Assembly: GCF_900114645.1 (NCBI RefSeq)
Contig: NZ_FOTR01000017.1
Coordinates: 1-64,000, forward strand
Origin: Gracilibacillus orientalis
GTDB lineage: Bacteria > Bacillota > Bacilli > Bacillales > Amphibacillaceae
Length of the DNA: 64,000 nucleotides
Reading direction: 5' to 3'
Position 1 is the first letter of the stretch, and the number at the start of each line of letters is the position of its first letter. The notes below the pieces were generated by a model, which made no database searches, was not told the DNA's origin, and worked only from the letters and a program-made list of their open reading frames with translations. The position numbers and the translations under genes were made by a program. Positions 44,358-52,700 of this stretch are shown one piece after another.

Positions 44358-44536
44358 ACCATAGGAGATAAAGGAAACACGATGGAACTTCCACACAGGG
44401 GTATGAAGAACAGGAAATGCTAGTATCTATGTTAGTCACAGGACTTGCTAGCAACTTGGAGCTAGACATCTCAGCATCAATTTTCTTGGATTCTAAAAAA
44501 AATTGCTAAAAACAACGAATCCTTGCGTGCAATCTA
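44358..44536 (+). other. truA-rplM intergenic region
   Basis: No gene seen. An inverted repeat GGATTC/GAATCC lies at about 44489-44520 around an A-rich loop, but without a T tract it is a poor terminator. The promoter of rplM follows. Confidence 0.4.
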
Positions 44537-44565
44537 TTGACATTTTAGATTATATATTATATTAT
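44537..44565 (+). promoter_or_regulatory. Sigma-A promoter of rplM-rpsI
   Basis: Consensus TTGACA (44537-44542), 17-base spacer, TATTAT (44560-44565). Confidence 0.8.
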
Positions 44566-44572
44566 GGTTTAT

Positions 44573-44665
44573 GGCATTTTATTTTCTAAACCACGGATAG
44601 CCCCGGAAAGTTACTCGTGTTAGAATATAAATACGGATAAAGAAAATTTCTCAGAATGATTGATT
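44573..44665 (+). promoter_or_regulatory. Probable L13 leader
   Basis: The leader between the promoter and rplM reads CTAAACCACGGATAGCCCCGG and continues AAAGTTACTCGTG. A structured L13 leader upstream of rplM-rpsI is known in Bacillus relatives; I recognise position and GC-rich core but cannot score the fold. Confidence 0.4.
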
Positions 44666-44681
44666 TAGGAGGTAACAGATC

Positions 44682-45119
44682 ATGCGCACAACTTTCATGG
44701 CAAATGAAAATAATATTGAACGCAAATGGTTTGTTGTCGACGCAGAAGGACAAACGTTAGGTCGTTTAGCAAGTGAAGTAGCTTCAATCCTTCGCGGTAA
44801 GCACAAACCAACATATACACCGCATGTTGACACTGGTGATCACATGATCATTATCAACGCGGACAAAATCGAACTTACAGGTAAAAAATTGAGCGATAAG
44901 TTATATCAACATCACTCTAATCACCCAGGTGGTTTAAAATCACGTACTGCTGGTGAAATGCGTGAAAAGTATCCTGAACAAATGTTAGAACTAACAATTA
45001 AAGGGATGCTACCTAAAGGTAAATTAGGACGTAAAATGGGTTCAAAATTACACGTTTATCGTGGAGCAGAACATAAACATGAAGCACAACAACCAGAAGT
45101 TTACGAACTACGCGGATAA
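44682..45119 (+). CDS. rplM: 50S ribosomal protein L13
   Basis: Early-assembling large-subunit protein. The 145-residue protein begins [16 protein letters not shown], the same extended start as in B. subtilis, with AGGAGGT upstream of ATG 44682. [22 protein letters not shown] and [11 protein letters not shown] are family blocks. Co-transcribed with rpsI. Confidence 0.97.
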   Translation: MRTTFMANENNIERKWFVVDAEGQTLGRLASEVASILRGKHKPTYTPHVDTGDHMIIINADKIELTGKKLSDKLYQHHSNHPGGLKSRTAGEMREKYPEQMLELTIKGMLPKGKLGRKMGSKLHVYRGAEHKHEAQQPEVYELRG

Positions 45120-45138
45120 TTAAAAGGAGGTTAACATA

Positions 45139-45531
45139 GTGGCACAAGTACAATACTACGGTACCGGACGCCGTAAAACTTCAACTGCACGTGTACGTCT
45201 AGTTCCAGGCACTGGACGTATCGTTGTAAATACTCGTGATGCGGAAGATTACTTCCCATACGAAACACTTCGTACAATCATTAAGCAACCATTAGCATCT
45301 ACTGAAACAGAAGGTAGCTATGATGTATTAGTAAACGTCGATGGTGGAGGATACACTGGTCAAGCTGGTGCAATCCGTCATGGTGTTGCTCGTGCATTAT
45401 TAGAAGCTGATCCAGAATACCGTGCAACACTTAAAAGTGCTGGATTCTTAACTCGTGACGCGCGTGCTAAAGAGCGTAAGAAATACGGTCTTAAAAAAGC
45501 TCGTCGTGCACCACAGTTCTCAAAACGTTAA
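45139..45531 (+). CDS. rpsI: 30S ribosomal protein S9
   Basis: Small-subunit head protein whose C-terminal tail reaches the P-site tRNA. The 130-residue protein has [16 protein letters not shown] and ends with the basic tail [12 protein letters not shown]. The start is GTG 45139 behind AAAGGAGG. The gene end is intact. Conserved synteny with B. subtilis stops right after it. Confidence 0.97.
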   Translation: MAQVQYYGTGRRKTSTARVRLVPGTGRIVVNTRDAEDYFPYETLRTIIKQPLASTETEGSYDVLVNVDGGGYTGQAGAIRHGVARALLEADPEYRATLKSAGFLTRDARAKERKKYGLKKARRAPQFSKR

Positions 45532-45544
45532 TATATCAACGATT

Positions 45545-45581
45545 AAAGCACCTAAACCGAAATGGTTTAGGTGCTTTTTTT
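45545..45581 (+). terminator. Terminator after rpsI
   Basis: AAAGCACCTAAACC pairs with GGTTTAGGTGCTTT and is followed by T residues. Confidence 0.93.
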
Positions 45582-45619
45582 ATGATTAAAATTGGTTTGT
45601 GTCTATATTTTGACTATAT

Positions 45620-45917
45620 TTATTCTGATTTTAAATATTTTTGGAATGTGTCAGCCGTTTTTTGAGATGTGTATTCTGAAAACGTGTGTATAGACGTTCA
45701 TGGTTGTTTGGATATCTTTATGTCCTAACCTTGCTTGTACTTCTTTTATGGATGCACCAGCTTCAAATAATAAAAGATGCGTGAGTATGTCGTAAACCGT
45801 GTACATTGATCTTGTGTAATTCAAACCTTCTTTCAATACTTCATTAGGTGTAACCCTTCTAATTGGTCTTAAATCGTCTCTGCAAACTACATACTTAATG
45901 TTCTTCCGTATGCCCTT
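45620..45917 (-). pseudogene. Tyrosine recombinase (phage/ICE integrase) C-terminal remnant
   Basis: Only the catalytic C-terminal third of a phage-type integrase remains, and it is broken by frameshifts. One frame gives LRPIRRVTPNEVLKE, the next INVHGLRHTHAS (with the conserved Arg and HxxH), then the first frame again LLLFEAGASIKEVQARLGHKDI and TTMNVYTHV with the Tyr nucleophile, and a last shift gives the tail TADTFQKYLKSE ending at 45620. The second shift fits one extra T in a T run (RHTHASLLFEAG is the usual reading). The N-terminal part is absent. It lies tail-on to the rpsI terminator, a typical scar of an element once integrated at rpsI. Confidence 0.8.
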
Positions 45918-46889
45918 TTATACCAATACATGTGGTACATAAAGTTCTTCCAAACTCTTAATTTCTTCAGATGTCAATTTGACTGATAACGCCGACACTG
46001 CATCTTCAAGATGGCTTATCTTGGTCGCCCCAATAATCGGTGCTGTGACCTCTTCCTTTTGCAACAGCCATGCAAGTGCGACCTGTGCTCGTGGAATACC
46101 TCGATCTGCAGCAACCTCCGCCACTCTTTCCGCCACTTTGCGATCAGCTTCTTCTGTCTTGGTAAACAGGGCCTTTGCTACTTGGTCATTTTCTGATCGA
46201 GCGGTCTGCTCATTCCAATCGCGGGTTAATCGACCTGCAGCAAAAGGTAAATATGGCGTAACTCCAACTCCATCATCTTTACAAAAAGGAAGCATTTCTC
46301 TTTCTTCCTCTCGATAAAGCAAGTTAAGTCTATTTTCCATGGAAATGAAACGAGTCCAACCGTTGCGTTCTGCCACATGTTGAGCTTTCGCGAACTGCCA
46401 AGCTGACATGGAGGATGCTCCGATATACCTTACCTTGCCTGCTTTAACTAGATCATGTAGTGCCTCCATTGTCTCTTCAATCGGTGTGTTAGGATCCCAT
46501 CGATGAATTTGATACAAATCGATGTAGTCTGTACCCAACCGTCTTAGACTATTATCAACTTCTGTCACTATCGCTTTGCGGGAAAGTCCCATTGCATTTG
46601 GGCCTTTACGCATCGGAACGAATACTTTTGTAGCAATGACAACTTCGTCACGGCGAGCGAAGTCCTTTAATGCTCGTCCAAGAATTTCTTCACTTGTGCC
46701 ATCAGAGTACATATTAGCTGTACTGAAAAAATTTATGCCTAATTCAAAGGCTTTTTTTATGATTGGTCTGCTCTTTTCTTCATTTAGTGACCATGGCGTA
46801 TTTCCTCGTTCAGGTATTCCGAAGCTCATGCTTCCAAGACATAGTTCTGAAATTTCCAAACCAGACTTTCCAAGTTTTTTATATTCCAT
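45918..46889 (-). CDS. Aldo/keto reductase with unusual active site
   Basis: NADPH-dependent oxidoreductase of the AKR superfamily, (alpha/beta)8 barrel; substrate unknown. The 323-residue protein begins MEYKKLGKSGLEISELCLG. Of the catalytic tetrad Asp-Tyr-Lys-His, Tyr61 (TANMYS), Lys88 (IATKVF) and His129 (YQIHRWD) are present, but the position normally Asp (FFDTAN) is Ser56 (FFSTAN, codon AGT). The C-terminal cofactor-binding segment PIIGATKISHLED is intact. It is divergent from a MarR-family gene, and palindromic operators lie between them, so it is likely repressed by that regulator. ATG behind GAGGGAG on the minus strand. Confidence 0.9.
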   Translation of the reverse strand: MEYKKLGKSGLEISELCLGSMSFGIPERGNTPWSLNEEKSRPIIKKAFELGINFFSTANMYSDGTSEEILGRALKDFARRDEVVIATKVFVPMRKGPNAMGLSRKAIVTEVDNSLRRLGTDYIDLYQIHRWDPNTPIEETMEALHDLVKAGKVRYIGASSMSAWQFAKAQHVAERNGWTRFISMENRLNLLYREEEREMLPFCKDDGVGVTPYLPFAAGRLTRDWNEQTARSENDQVAKALFTKTEEADRKVAERVAEVAADRGIPRAQVALAWLLQKEEVTAPIIGATKISHLEDAVSALSVKLTSEEIKSLEELYVPHVLV

Positions 46890-46952
46890 TTGTATAGCTC
46901 ACTCCCTCTGTAATATATCAAAAAATTAATGATTATCTTTGTAAATCAGTGC

Positions 46953-47013
46953 GAGACTCCCATCATCACCACGGAAGTTGACATCTCTTATTCGAGAACG
47001 TGCCTGTAGTCTC
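46953..47013 (-). other. Nested hairpins in the leader of the aldo/keto reductase gene
   Basis: Read on the minus strand, GAGACT pairs with AGTCTC (47013-47008 with 46958-46953), CACG with CGTG (47002-46999 with 46973-46970), and TCTC with GAGA around a GAATAA loop. No T run follows. It may be a leader structure; no known riboswitch class was recognised. Confidence 0.35.
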
Positions 47014-47076
47014 CTTTCTGCGTGCAACTTTTTTCGTTGCAGATAAATTCTTTTTATCATGCCATGTATTTCATTG

Positions 47077-47094
47077 AGGTTGACGCGTCAACCT
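47077..47094. promoter_or_regulatory. Palindromic operator 1 (MarR type)
   Basis: AGGTTGACGCGTCAACCT is a perfect 18-bp palindrome between the divergent aldo/keto reductase and marR genes. It shares the core GTTGAC..GTCAAC with operator 2, centred about 38 bases away. Such sites are typical for MarR dimers. Confidence 0.75.
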
Positions 47095-47111
47095 AATTAC
47101 ACTTTACTACC

Positions 47112-47141
47112 TTGCGGTTGACATGTCAACGATGTTATACT
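47112..47141 (+). promoter_or_regulatory. marR promoter with embedded operator 2
   Basis: TTGCGG (47112-47117), 18-base spacer, TATACT (47136-47141). The spacer contains the perfect 14-bp palindrome GTTGACATGTCAAC (47117-47130), so a bound repressor would block polymerase. Only six bases separate the -10 box from the ATG at 47148, pointing to a leaderless mRNA. Confidence 0.65.
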
Positions 47142-47147
47142 CCATTT

Positions 47148-47618
47148 ATGAATAAAAAAATGATAAGTGAAGAAGAAATGCAAATATGGCATATGTGGAA
47201 AAGCTCTTATAAGAATATTTTTGGGCGCGTAGTAAAAGACATGTTCGGTCAAACTGGGCTATCGGAGGGGGATTTTGGTATATTAGACCGATTGGATCTT
47301 TATGGAAAAGGTAAGCTGCGCCAACAAGAATTAGTAGATTCAATGGATTGGACCAAGAGTCGGTTATCCCATCATTTAACACGGATGGAGAAACGTGGAC
47401 TTGTTTTAAGGGAACCATTAAAAACTGAACGAGGAGTCCAGGTAATCATTACTTCGGCCGGAAAATCAACTTTGGATGATGCCCGCCCAGTCGTTTCCAT
47501 GGCAATACGTGAGCATTTTTTAGATTTATTAACTGAACAAGATATTGAGTCCATTACTAATCTGGCGGAAAGAGCAAAAGTAAAGTCTTCATCGGCTTGT
47601 AAAACCCCACGTTCTTAA
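47148..47618 (+). CDS. MarR-family transcriptional regulator
   Basis: Winged helix-turn-helix repressor of 156 residues. The DNA-binding region reads RQQELVDSMDWTKSRLSHHLTRMEKRGLV (shown in part) followed by the wing LKTERGVQVIITSAGK. The likely targets are its own promoter and the divergent aldo/keto reductase gene, because two palindromes with the core GTTGAC..GTCAAC lie between them. No Shine-Dalgarno precedes ATG 47148; ATG 47160 is an alternative. The frame is open to 47112 through the promoter, which is rejected as start. The inducing ligand is unknown. Confidence 0.87.
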   Translation: MNKKMISEEEMQIWHMWKSSYKNIFGRVVKDMFGQTGLSEGDFGILDRLDLYGKGKLRQQELVDSMDWTKSRLSHHLTRMEKRGLVLREPLKTERGVQVIITSAGKSTLDDARPVVSMAIREHFLDLLTEQDIESITNLAERAKVKSSSACKTPRS

Positions 47619-47846
47619 TTGCGGTTTTTGATGTCATTCAAGAAGAGTATCATAATAAGAGACAAAACTCTTTTACAATAAAATGAGTTAAGAATATGTT
47701 AGAAAGGATAGAAAAGTGGTATTAAGGAAATAATAATTGATGGCCTTCTAGGAACTTTTTAAAAGTCATATTGATGGGCAACTGAAGGGTTGAACATACG
47801 GGCTGATTCTATTTAAGATTTAGTGAATGTCCAAACGCATAGTTAA

Positions 47847-48029
47847 TATAATGACTCTGGTCACGGGTCCTTTCAAGATGAGGATTTATTAAACCATACA
47901 TCACCTTTAGGATGGGAACATATTAATTTGCTAGGCGAATACCATTTTAATTTGGAGAAAGCAATTTCATTAGATTCTTTAAGACCATTAATTGAGGAAA
48001 TCGTCAGGAAAATGGGCTTAGCGTTATAA
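47847..48029 (+). pseudogene. Tn3-family transposase C-terminal remnant
   Basis: The open frame ends with EDLLNHTSPLGWEHINLLGEYHF (given in part: LSPLGWEHI-type block) and SLRPL, the characteristic C-terminus of Tn3 TnpA transposases. Only about 55 codons remain, closed upstream by a stop at 47844. No complete terminal inverted repeat was found. The stretch 47619-47846 before it shows no other recognisable gene. Confidence 0.75.
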
Positions 48030-48057
48030 ATTCGAAATTATCTTAACTTGAGAATGT

Positions 48058-48117
48058 AAACTAAACTGTGTAAGTGAGAGAGCGTACGGCTCTTACTTCG
48101 CAGTTTAGTTTTTTATT
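48058..48117 (+). terminator. Terminator-like hairpin directly upstream of the group II intron
   Basis: CTAAACTG (about 48060) pairs with CAGTTTAG (about 48101-48108), with imperfect inner pairing of TAAGTGAGAGAGC and GCTCTTACTTC, followed by TTTTTTATTT. The right arm contains the TTACTTCGCAGTTT motif found at family B repeat ends. Confidence 0.6.
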
Positions 48118-48119
48118 TG

Positions 48120-48797
48120 GTGCATGCCCAGCAAGCCGTTAATTGCTAGTTGGTGAAAGTCCAACCCGAGTAAGTGCCAAGACGCTCGGTAGCTGACGAG
48201 CAACTGGTGGAGAAATCCTAAGGTTGAAGCCTCGTGACAAAGTAACTCTCATGCAGAGTGCGAGCAACTTAACAGGTTGTAACATCAAGTGAATCTTGTA
48301 GCCTCGTCAATTACAACCCTCTAAGAGGGAGAAGGGAAGTCGAGCTTGTACCTTATAAGCGAAGACCATGGAAGGTGTGAAGAACTTGGAATATCATCAC
48401 CGAAGAATCCCTCGGGGTATGGAGAGCGACATGCTAAGAAAGTAATGAACGGAACTGGGGATGTCCTCCTCGGTCACTTCAGATAAGAGAAGAAGTAAAA
48501 CAGAAACCTATAAGCAAATGCGAAGTGGTGGATGGGCTGAGAGGAAGTCGGAGGGGGTCAATAGTACCTATGATGGTCATGACAACACAACATGGTCTAG
48601 GGAAGGGCGGCAGAAGCCAATACCCTACTTCGTTCACATGTGAAAGGAGGTAAGAGTAAGTGAATGCTAAAATAGCTAACTACACCAGTCAGGTAAAAGC
48701 TTGACAACTTCAACGAACATTATACCTTTGTGCCAAGGGAAGTAAGACACGACGGTTTCATACGTTGTATGATAAGATGTATCGCTCAGATATCTTC
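48120..48797 (+). mobile_element. Group II intron, 5' part only
   Basis: Starts with the intron 5' consensus-like GTGCATG (48120) just after a T-rich terminator tail. The ribozyme segment contains TTGGTGAAAGTCCAAC and CGGTAGCTGACGAGCAAC, typical of bacterial group II introns. About 540 bases of domains I-III/IV precede the start of an intron-encoded reverse transcriptase, which breaks off near 48797. Domains V and VI are not present, so splicing is impossible. Confidence 0.75.
48660..48797 (+). pseudogene. Group II intron-encoded reverse transcriptase, N-terminal remnant
   Basis: GTG 48660 follows AAAGGAGGTAAG. The frame reads MNAKIANYTSQVKA, a stop (TGA 48702, likely from TGG), then QLQRTLYLCAKGSK and TRRFHTLYDKMYRSD, the typical LtrA N-terminus. 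It is truncated before the reverse transcriptase catalytic motifs, so it is inactive. Confidence 0.75.
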
Positions 48798-48828
48798 CAT
48801 ATGTTACTGGAGATTGGATTATGGGTAG

Positions 48829-49101
48829 ATGGAAAGATGGAAAGACTACTCAATATCTATTGCAGATAAAACAACTGTTGCAGCAGTAGCTGGCGCTATT
48901 GCTGCCTATATTACCTTTATTGGACCTGTACTTGGGGCTGGGGGAATGGAAACCGGACATTTCACAGCTAAATCAGATTATAGAATTTTAGACGGTAGTC
49001 ATATCGAACAAAGACAAACGTTGATGACATGGGATAACGCAAGTCACGATACTCTATTAGATATTTCGACGGGTTACGAAGAGAAGTATACTGGTATATA
49101 A
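48829..49101 (+). CDS. Hypothetical protein with a hydrophobic N-terminal segment
   Basis: A 90-residue frame that I do not recognise. Residues about 10-38 are hydrophobic and Ala/Gly-rich (TTVAAVAGAIAAYITFIGPV), followed by a polar C-terminal half (SDYRILDGSHIEQRQTLMTW, and ending GYEEKYTGI). The upstream end abuts the truncated intron reverse transcriptase, so the true N-terminus may have been lost and the gene could be a fragment. It is followed by a good terminator, which argues that the 3' end is natural. Confidence 0.4.
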   Translation: MERWKDYSISIADKTTVAAVAGAIAAYITFIGPVLGAGGMETGHFTAKSDYRILDGSHIEQRQTLMTWDNASHDTLLDISTGYEEKYTGI

Positions 49102-49104
49102 TAT

Positions 49105-49135
49105 AAATAACCACTCTAGCTGAGTGGTTATTTAT
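49105..49135 (+). terminator. Terminator after the 90-residue frame
   Basis: AAATAACCACTC (49105-49116) pairs with GAGTGGTTATTT (49122-49133) around a short loop. Confidence 0.85.
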
Positions 49136-49161
49136 ACTAAGAAGAGAAAGGAGTGTGAAAT

Positions 49162-49350
49162 ATGCTAGAAGGTAAAATATTTTGGATATTTATGCTCGTT
49201 TATATCTCATTGGCTGTATTAATATTTTGGCTTGTTCCAATCGATATAGCGATTGTACCGATAGCTATTTTGCCCCTAGTGGTGTTTATACCGTATAACG
49301 TCCTAATCCTAAGAAATAGAAAAAAGGGGAATACTAAAAATAATCAATGA
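49162..49350 (+). CDS. Small membrane protein of unknown function
   Basis: A 62-residue protein with a good ribosome binding site (AAAGGAGTG). Two hydrophobic helices are visible: about residues 5-25 (IFWIFMLVYISLAVLIFWLV) and 28-50, followed by a basic tail RNRKKGNTKNNQ. It could be a small membrane protein related to immunity or stress peptides, but no family is recognised. It lies between two terminators. Confidence 0.6.
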   Translation: MLEGKIFWIFMLVYISLAVLIFWLVPIDIAIVPIAILPLVVFIPYNVLILRNRKKGNTKNNQ

Positions 49351-49353
49351 AAG

Positions 49354-49387
49354 AAAAGACATTGATCATAGGATTGCTGTCTTTTTA
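49354..49387 (+). terminator. Terminator after the 62-residue membrane protein gene
   Basis: AAAAGACA (49354-49361) pairs with TGTCTTTT (49378-49385), with a T-rich end. Confidence 0.75.
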
Positions 49388-49491
49388 GTTATTTTATAAT
49401 TTATAGGAATATTTAAATAAAATTCAAACATGAAAATTTATTATTCATATACAGCTAGATTGTTAAGCACTTATTTCTATATTACTTTCCT

Positions 49492-49640
49492 AATCTGCTG
49501 AGCTCATTGTAGTGTTCAAAAGCTTGATAAATCTCATAGTTTCTTTCTCCATATTCGTTAGCCATGTCACCTGTTCCATTTTTCGTGATAAGTCCCTTCC
49601 CTTCTACATAAAATTTACGAAATTTTAACAGTTTCCCTTA
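49492..49640 (-). pseudogene. Short coding-like remnant on the minus strand
   Basis: A 49-codon open frame without a start codon reads KFRKFYVEGKGLITKN then GTGDMANEYGERNYEI and YQAFEHYNELSRLGK before its stop at 49492. The residue composition looks coding and unlike a random frame, but I cannot name the family. It is probably the 3' end of a deleted gene. Nothing else is seen in 49388-49728 apart from the leader of the next gene. Confidence 0.4.
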
Positions 49641-49728
49641 ATTCATTTAACATACATTCCTTAAGGTGAGATTAGTGTGTTTAAATGATTTAAAAATTTG
49701 CATCAGAAAAGGAGAAATAAAAAAAGGT

Positions 49729-52700
49729 ATGAAATTCATGAAAAAAATATCAATACTACTACTACTTGCAGTGCTCACTATGGCATCTTTTGAGCTTCCT
49801 GTTCAGGCTGCTAGTCAATATTCTGAAAAGGAGCATTCAAAACCTTCAAAGCCACAAGGGACTACTGAAGAAATAAATACAGATGCTCCTGATGTCAAGA
49901 AACCTTTACCAGCAGTGGATAATGGTGGAAATGCGAATGATTCTATCTTAAAAAATGTAGCTGGGACCAATCCTTTTATAAGTATTTTAGATGGTTTTGA
50001 TCAAATATGGTCTATGAATCAACCAGATTGGAGAGACGGAACAGCGTTAACTATACCAGGTGAAAATGGTGAGATTGCTAAATATGGTGACGGACCTACC
50101 GTTTATTTTGATGGATATAAAAATGATGAGACAAAGTTAGTAGCTGATAAGAATACATATGTTAACGAAGAAATCAGAGATCCAGAGACTTGGACAGCTA
50201 ATATGAAATATGTAGAAGACGTCACTAAGAACAGAACGGATGAAGAGGCGTTAGCGGCCTATTATGATGATCAAAGAGATAAGATATATAGTATGATGGA
50301 AGCATATGGGCCTTTAGCTAATACCTATGTAGATCTCGTTAATCCGATCACAAGTGTTGTCAGATCAACAGAGGACATGAATGTAGTATTGGAAGAGTCG
50401 ACTGTTGAGGACCAGGGCCAAGGAATGGGGCAATGGGAGGGATCTGAACTATCAGATGCGTTGGATTTAGTTCATTTAATTAGATTTAGGAATCCTTCTT
50501 CGTCAAATCCTTCTAAGTACTTTTTCTCTTCTCCAAGACCTTACAGAATGAATTCAAATGGAGAAGTGAAAGAAGTTGTTGATGAGAGCGGTTTACCTGA
50601 TTGGGACACAATCGGCAGTGGTGAGAGTACAGTAAAAGAATTACCTTCAGGCGGCAAAAAAGAAATGGGAGAAAGACATTACCAACAATACGAAACGAAT
50701 GTGGAAGTAATTCCTGCATTAGAATATGTAAAAAGAAAAGCGGAAGACGGGAGAGGTAAAGACGGTGCTTTTCCAAGCGGGCATACAAGTGCATCATATT
50801 TGTCAACATTCGGATTTGCATACGCAACACCGGAAAGATATGCTGAATTTTTAACAAGAGCAGCTCAAATGGGAGAAAATAGAATAGTGACTGGCATGCA
50901 CTCTCCACTTGATGTTATAGGAGCAAGAATACAAGCTACTGCAATGACTGCCTATGCATACAATCTTTCAGAAAACCAAGAGGTATTGAATAAGGCTTAT
51001 AACAATGCTGGAGAAGTATTCGGTGAATTAGCTGCATCAAAAGAAATGAGCTTGTACGAATATGCACATACGGTAACAGAGGATTATACGTTTGAAAGTG
51101 CGTACGATGAAGAAAAATGGGAAGATCATGAAGCAAATAAAGCATTCTATCGGGAAAAACTCACATACGGATTACCTCAAACAGGCGTAAAAGGTTTAGA
51201 CCCTGTTGTACCTAAAGGGGCAGAAGTTTTGTTAGAAACTCGCCAGCCTTATTTGACCGATGAACAACGTAGAGAAGTGTTATATACGACAGAAATTGAA
51301 TCAGGCTACCCTGTAATAGACGAATCAAATGGTTGGGGAAGAATTGATTTGGTAACAGCATCTGATGGATATGGTGCGTTTTCAAGCAATGTAACAGTGA
51401 ATATGGATGCTTCAAAAGGGAGATTTAATGCCCATGATTGGTGGAGAAATGATATAACTGGCAGTGGTATGCTTACCAAGCAAGGGACAGGAACACTTAC
51501 ATTGACAGGAAATAATAGCTATTCAGGAGGCACATTGCTACAAGGAGGAACGTTAGAAGCTGCTTCTGCGACTGCTTTTGGTGAAGGTGACCTTTATGTA
51601 GAAAATGGTGCAGTTTTAGTTAATGTAGATGAACCCCTGAATTTAAACGGCAACTTAACAATGGAAGCTGGAAACCTAGATATTGCAATCAATAATGATC
51701 AAACTCAACTAAATGTAGACGGTCTAGTATACCTTGATGGTGGGGATCTGAATATGGACCTATCTAATTATGAAATAGACAAGGATACAACTATTACTTT
51801 AATGACTGCTGACAAGGTGGAAGGTAAATTAGATAGTGTAACTGCAGACGATTACGAGATAAGTGTTACCTATGATGATAACAGTGTCGTTGCACATATC
51901 AAGGCAGTCGATACTTCTGATCCAGGTACACCAGATCCTGAAGATCCGGAAAATCCTGTTGATCCGAAAGATCCAGAAAGTCCAAAAGACCCTGAAGAGA
52001 CAGAAGATCCAAAAGATTCTGAGAACTCAAAGGATTCAGAGAAACAAGCCAGTCTTACTTTAATACCTGACATTACCGATGGCGAGGCATCGATCGAAAC
52101 AGACTCGCTCTATCAGCTAGCTGAACAAGGTGAATTACGGATAGATTTACTTGATCATAATGATTCCGTTAACCTAGCATTTACTTCTGACCAAATAAAA
52201 TGGCTGAAGGAGAATCATATAACGATCATTATTCAGTTGAAAAATGTCAGCTTGCAACTAGCTGCCTCCAATTTCACTAATGGATCCGAGGCTGCAACAA
52301 TCCAGTTAGAGCGCTTAGATGATATTGATCACGCATTAAGTGTGGTCTATGAATTTGAGATCAAACAAGGCGAAAAACAATTAAATACCTTCGACGAAAA
52401 AGTGACGCTGACTTTTTCTGTTGTTAGCGACAATGTAAATGATAAAGATCAGGTGCAACTGTTCTATTTGAACCCAGAACTTGAAGAATGGGAAGCAATC
52501 GGTGGAGAATGGCAAGATGGAAAGGTGATGGCACAAACCGATCACTTTAGCTCCTATACCGTTTTTGAACAGGAAGCAATAGAACAACAGCCTGTTACGG
52601 ATGACGGACAAAAAGAACAAGAAGTACAAGAAGGACAAAAACTACCGGAAACTGCCACTACGATCTATCAGTACTTATTAGCAGGGTTTTTACTCCTCTT

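Noticed and set aside
45499-45700. Direct repeat of the rpsI end as an attachment site
   Set aside because: Only a short near-match (TTCTCAAAACGT against TTCTGAAAACGT) is visible, and it is part of the integrase coding remnant; too short to be called an att duplication.
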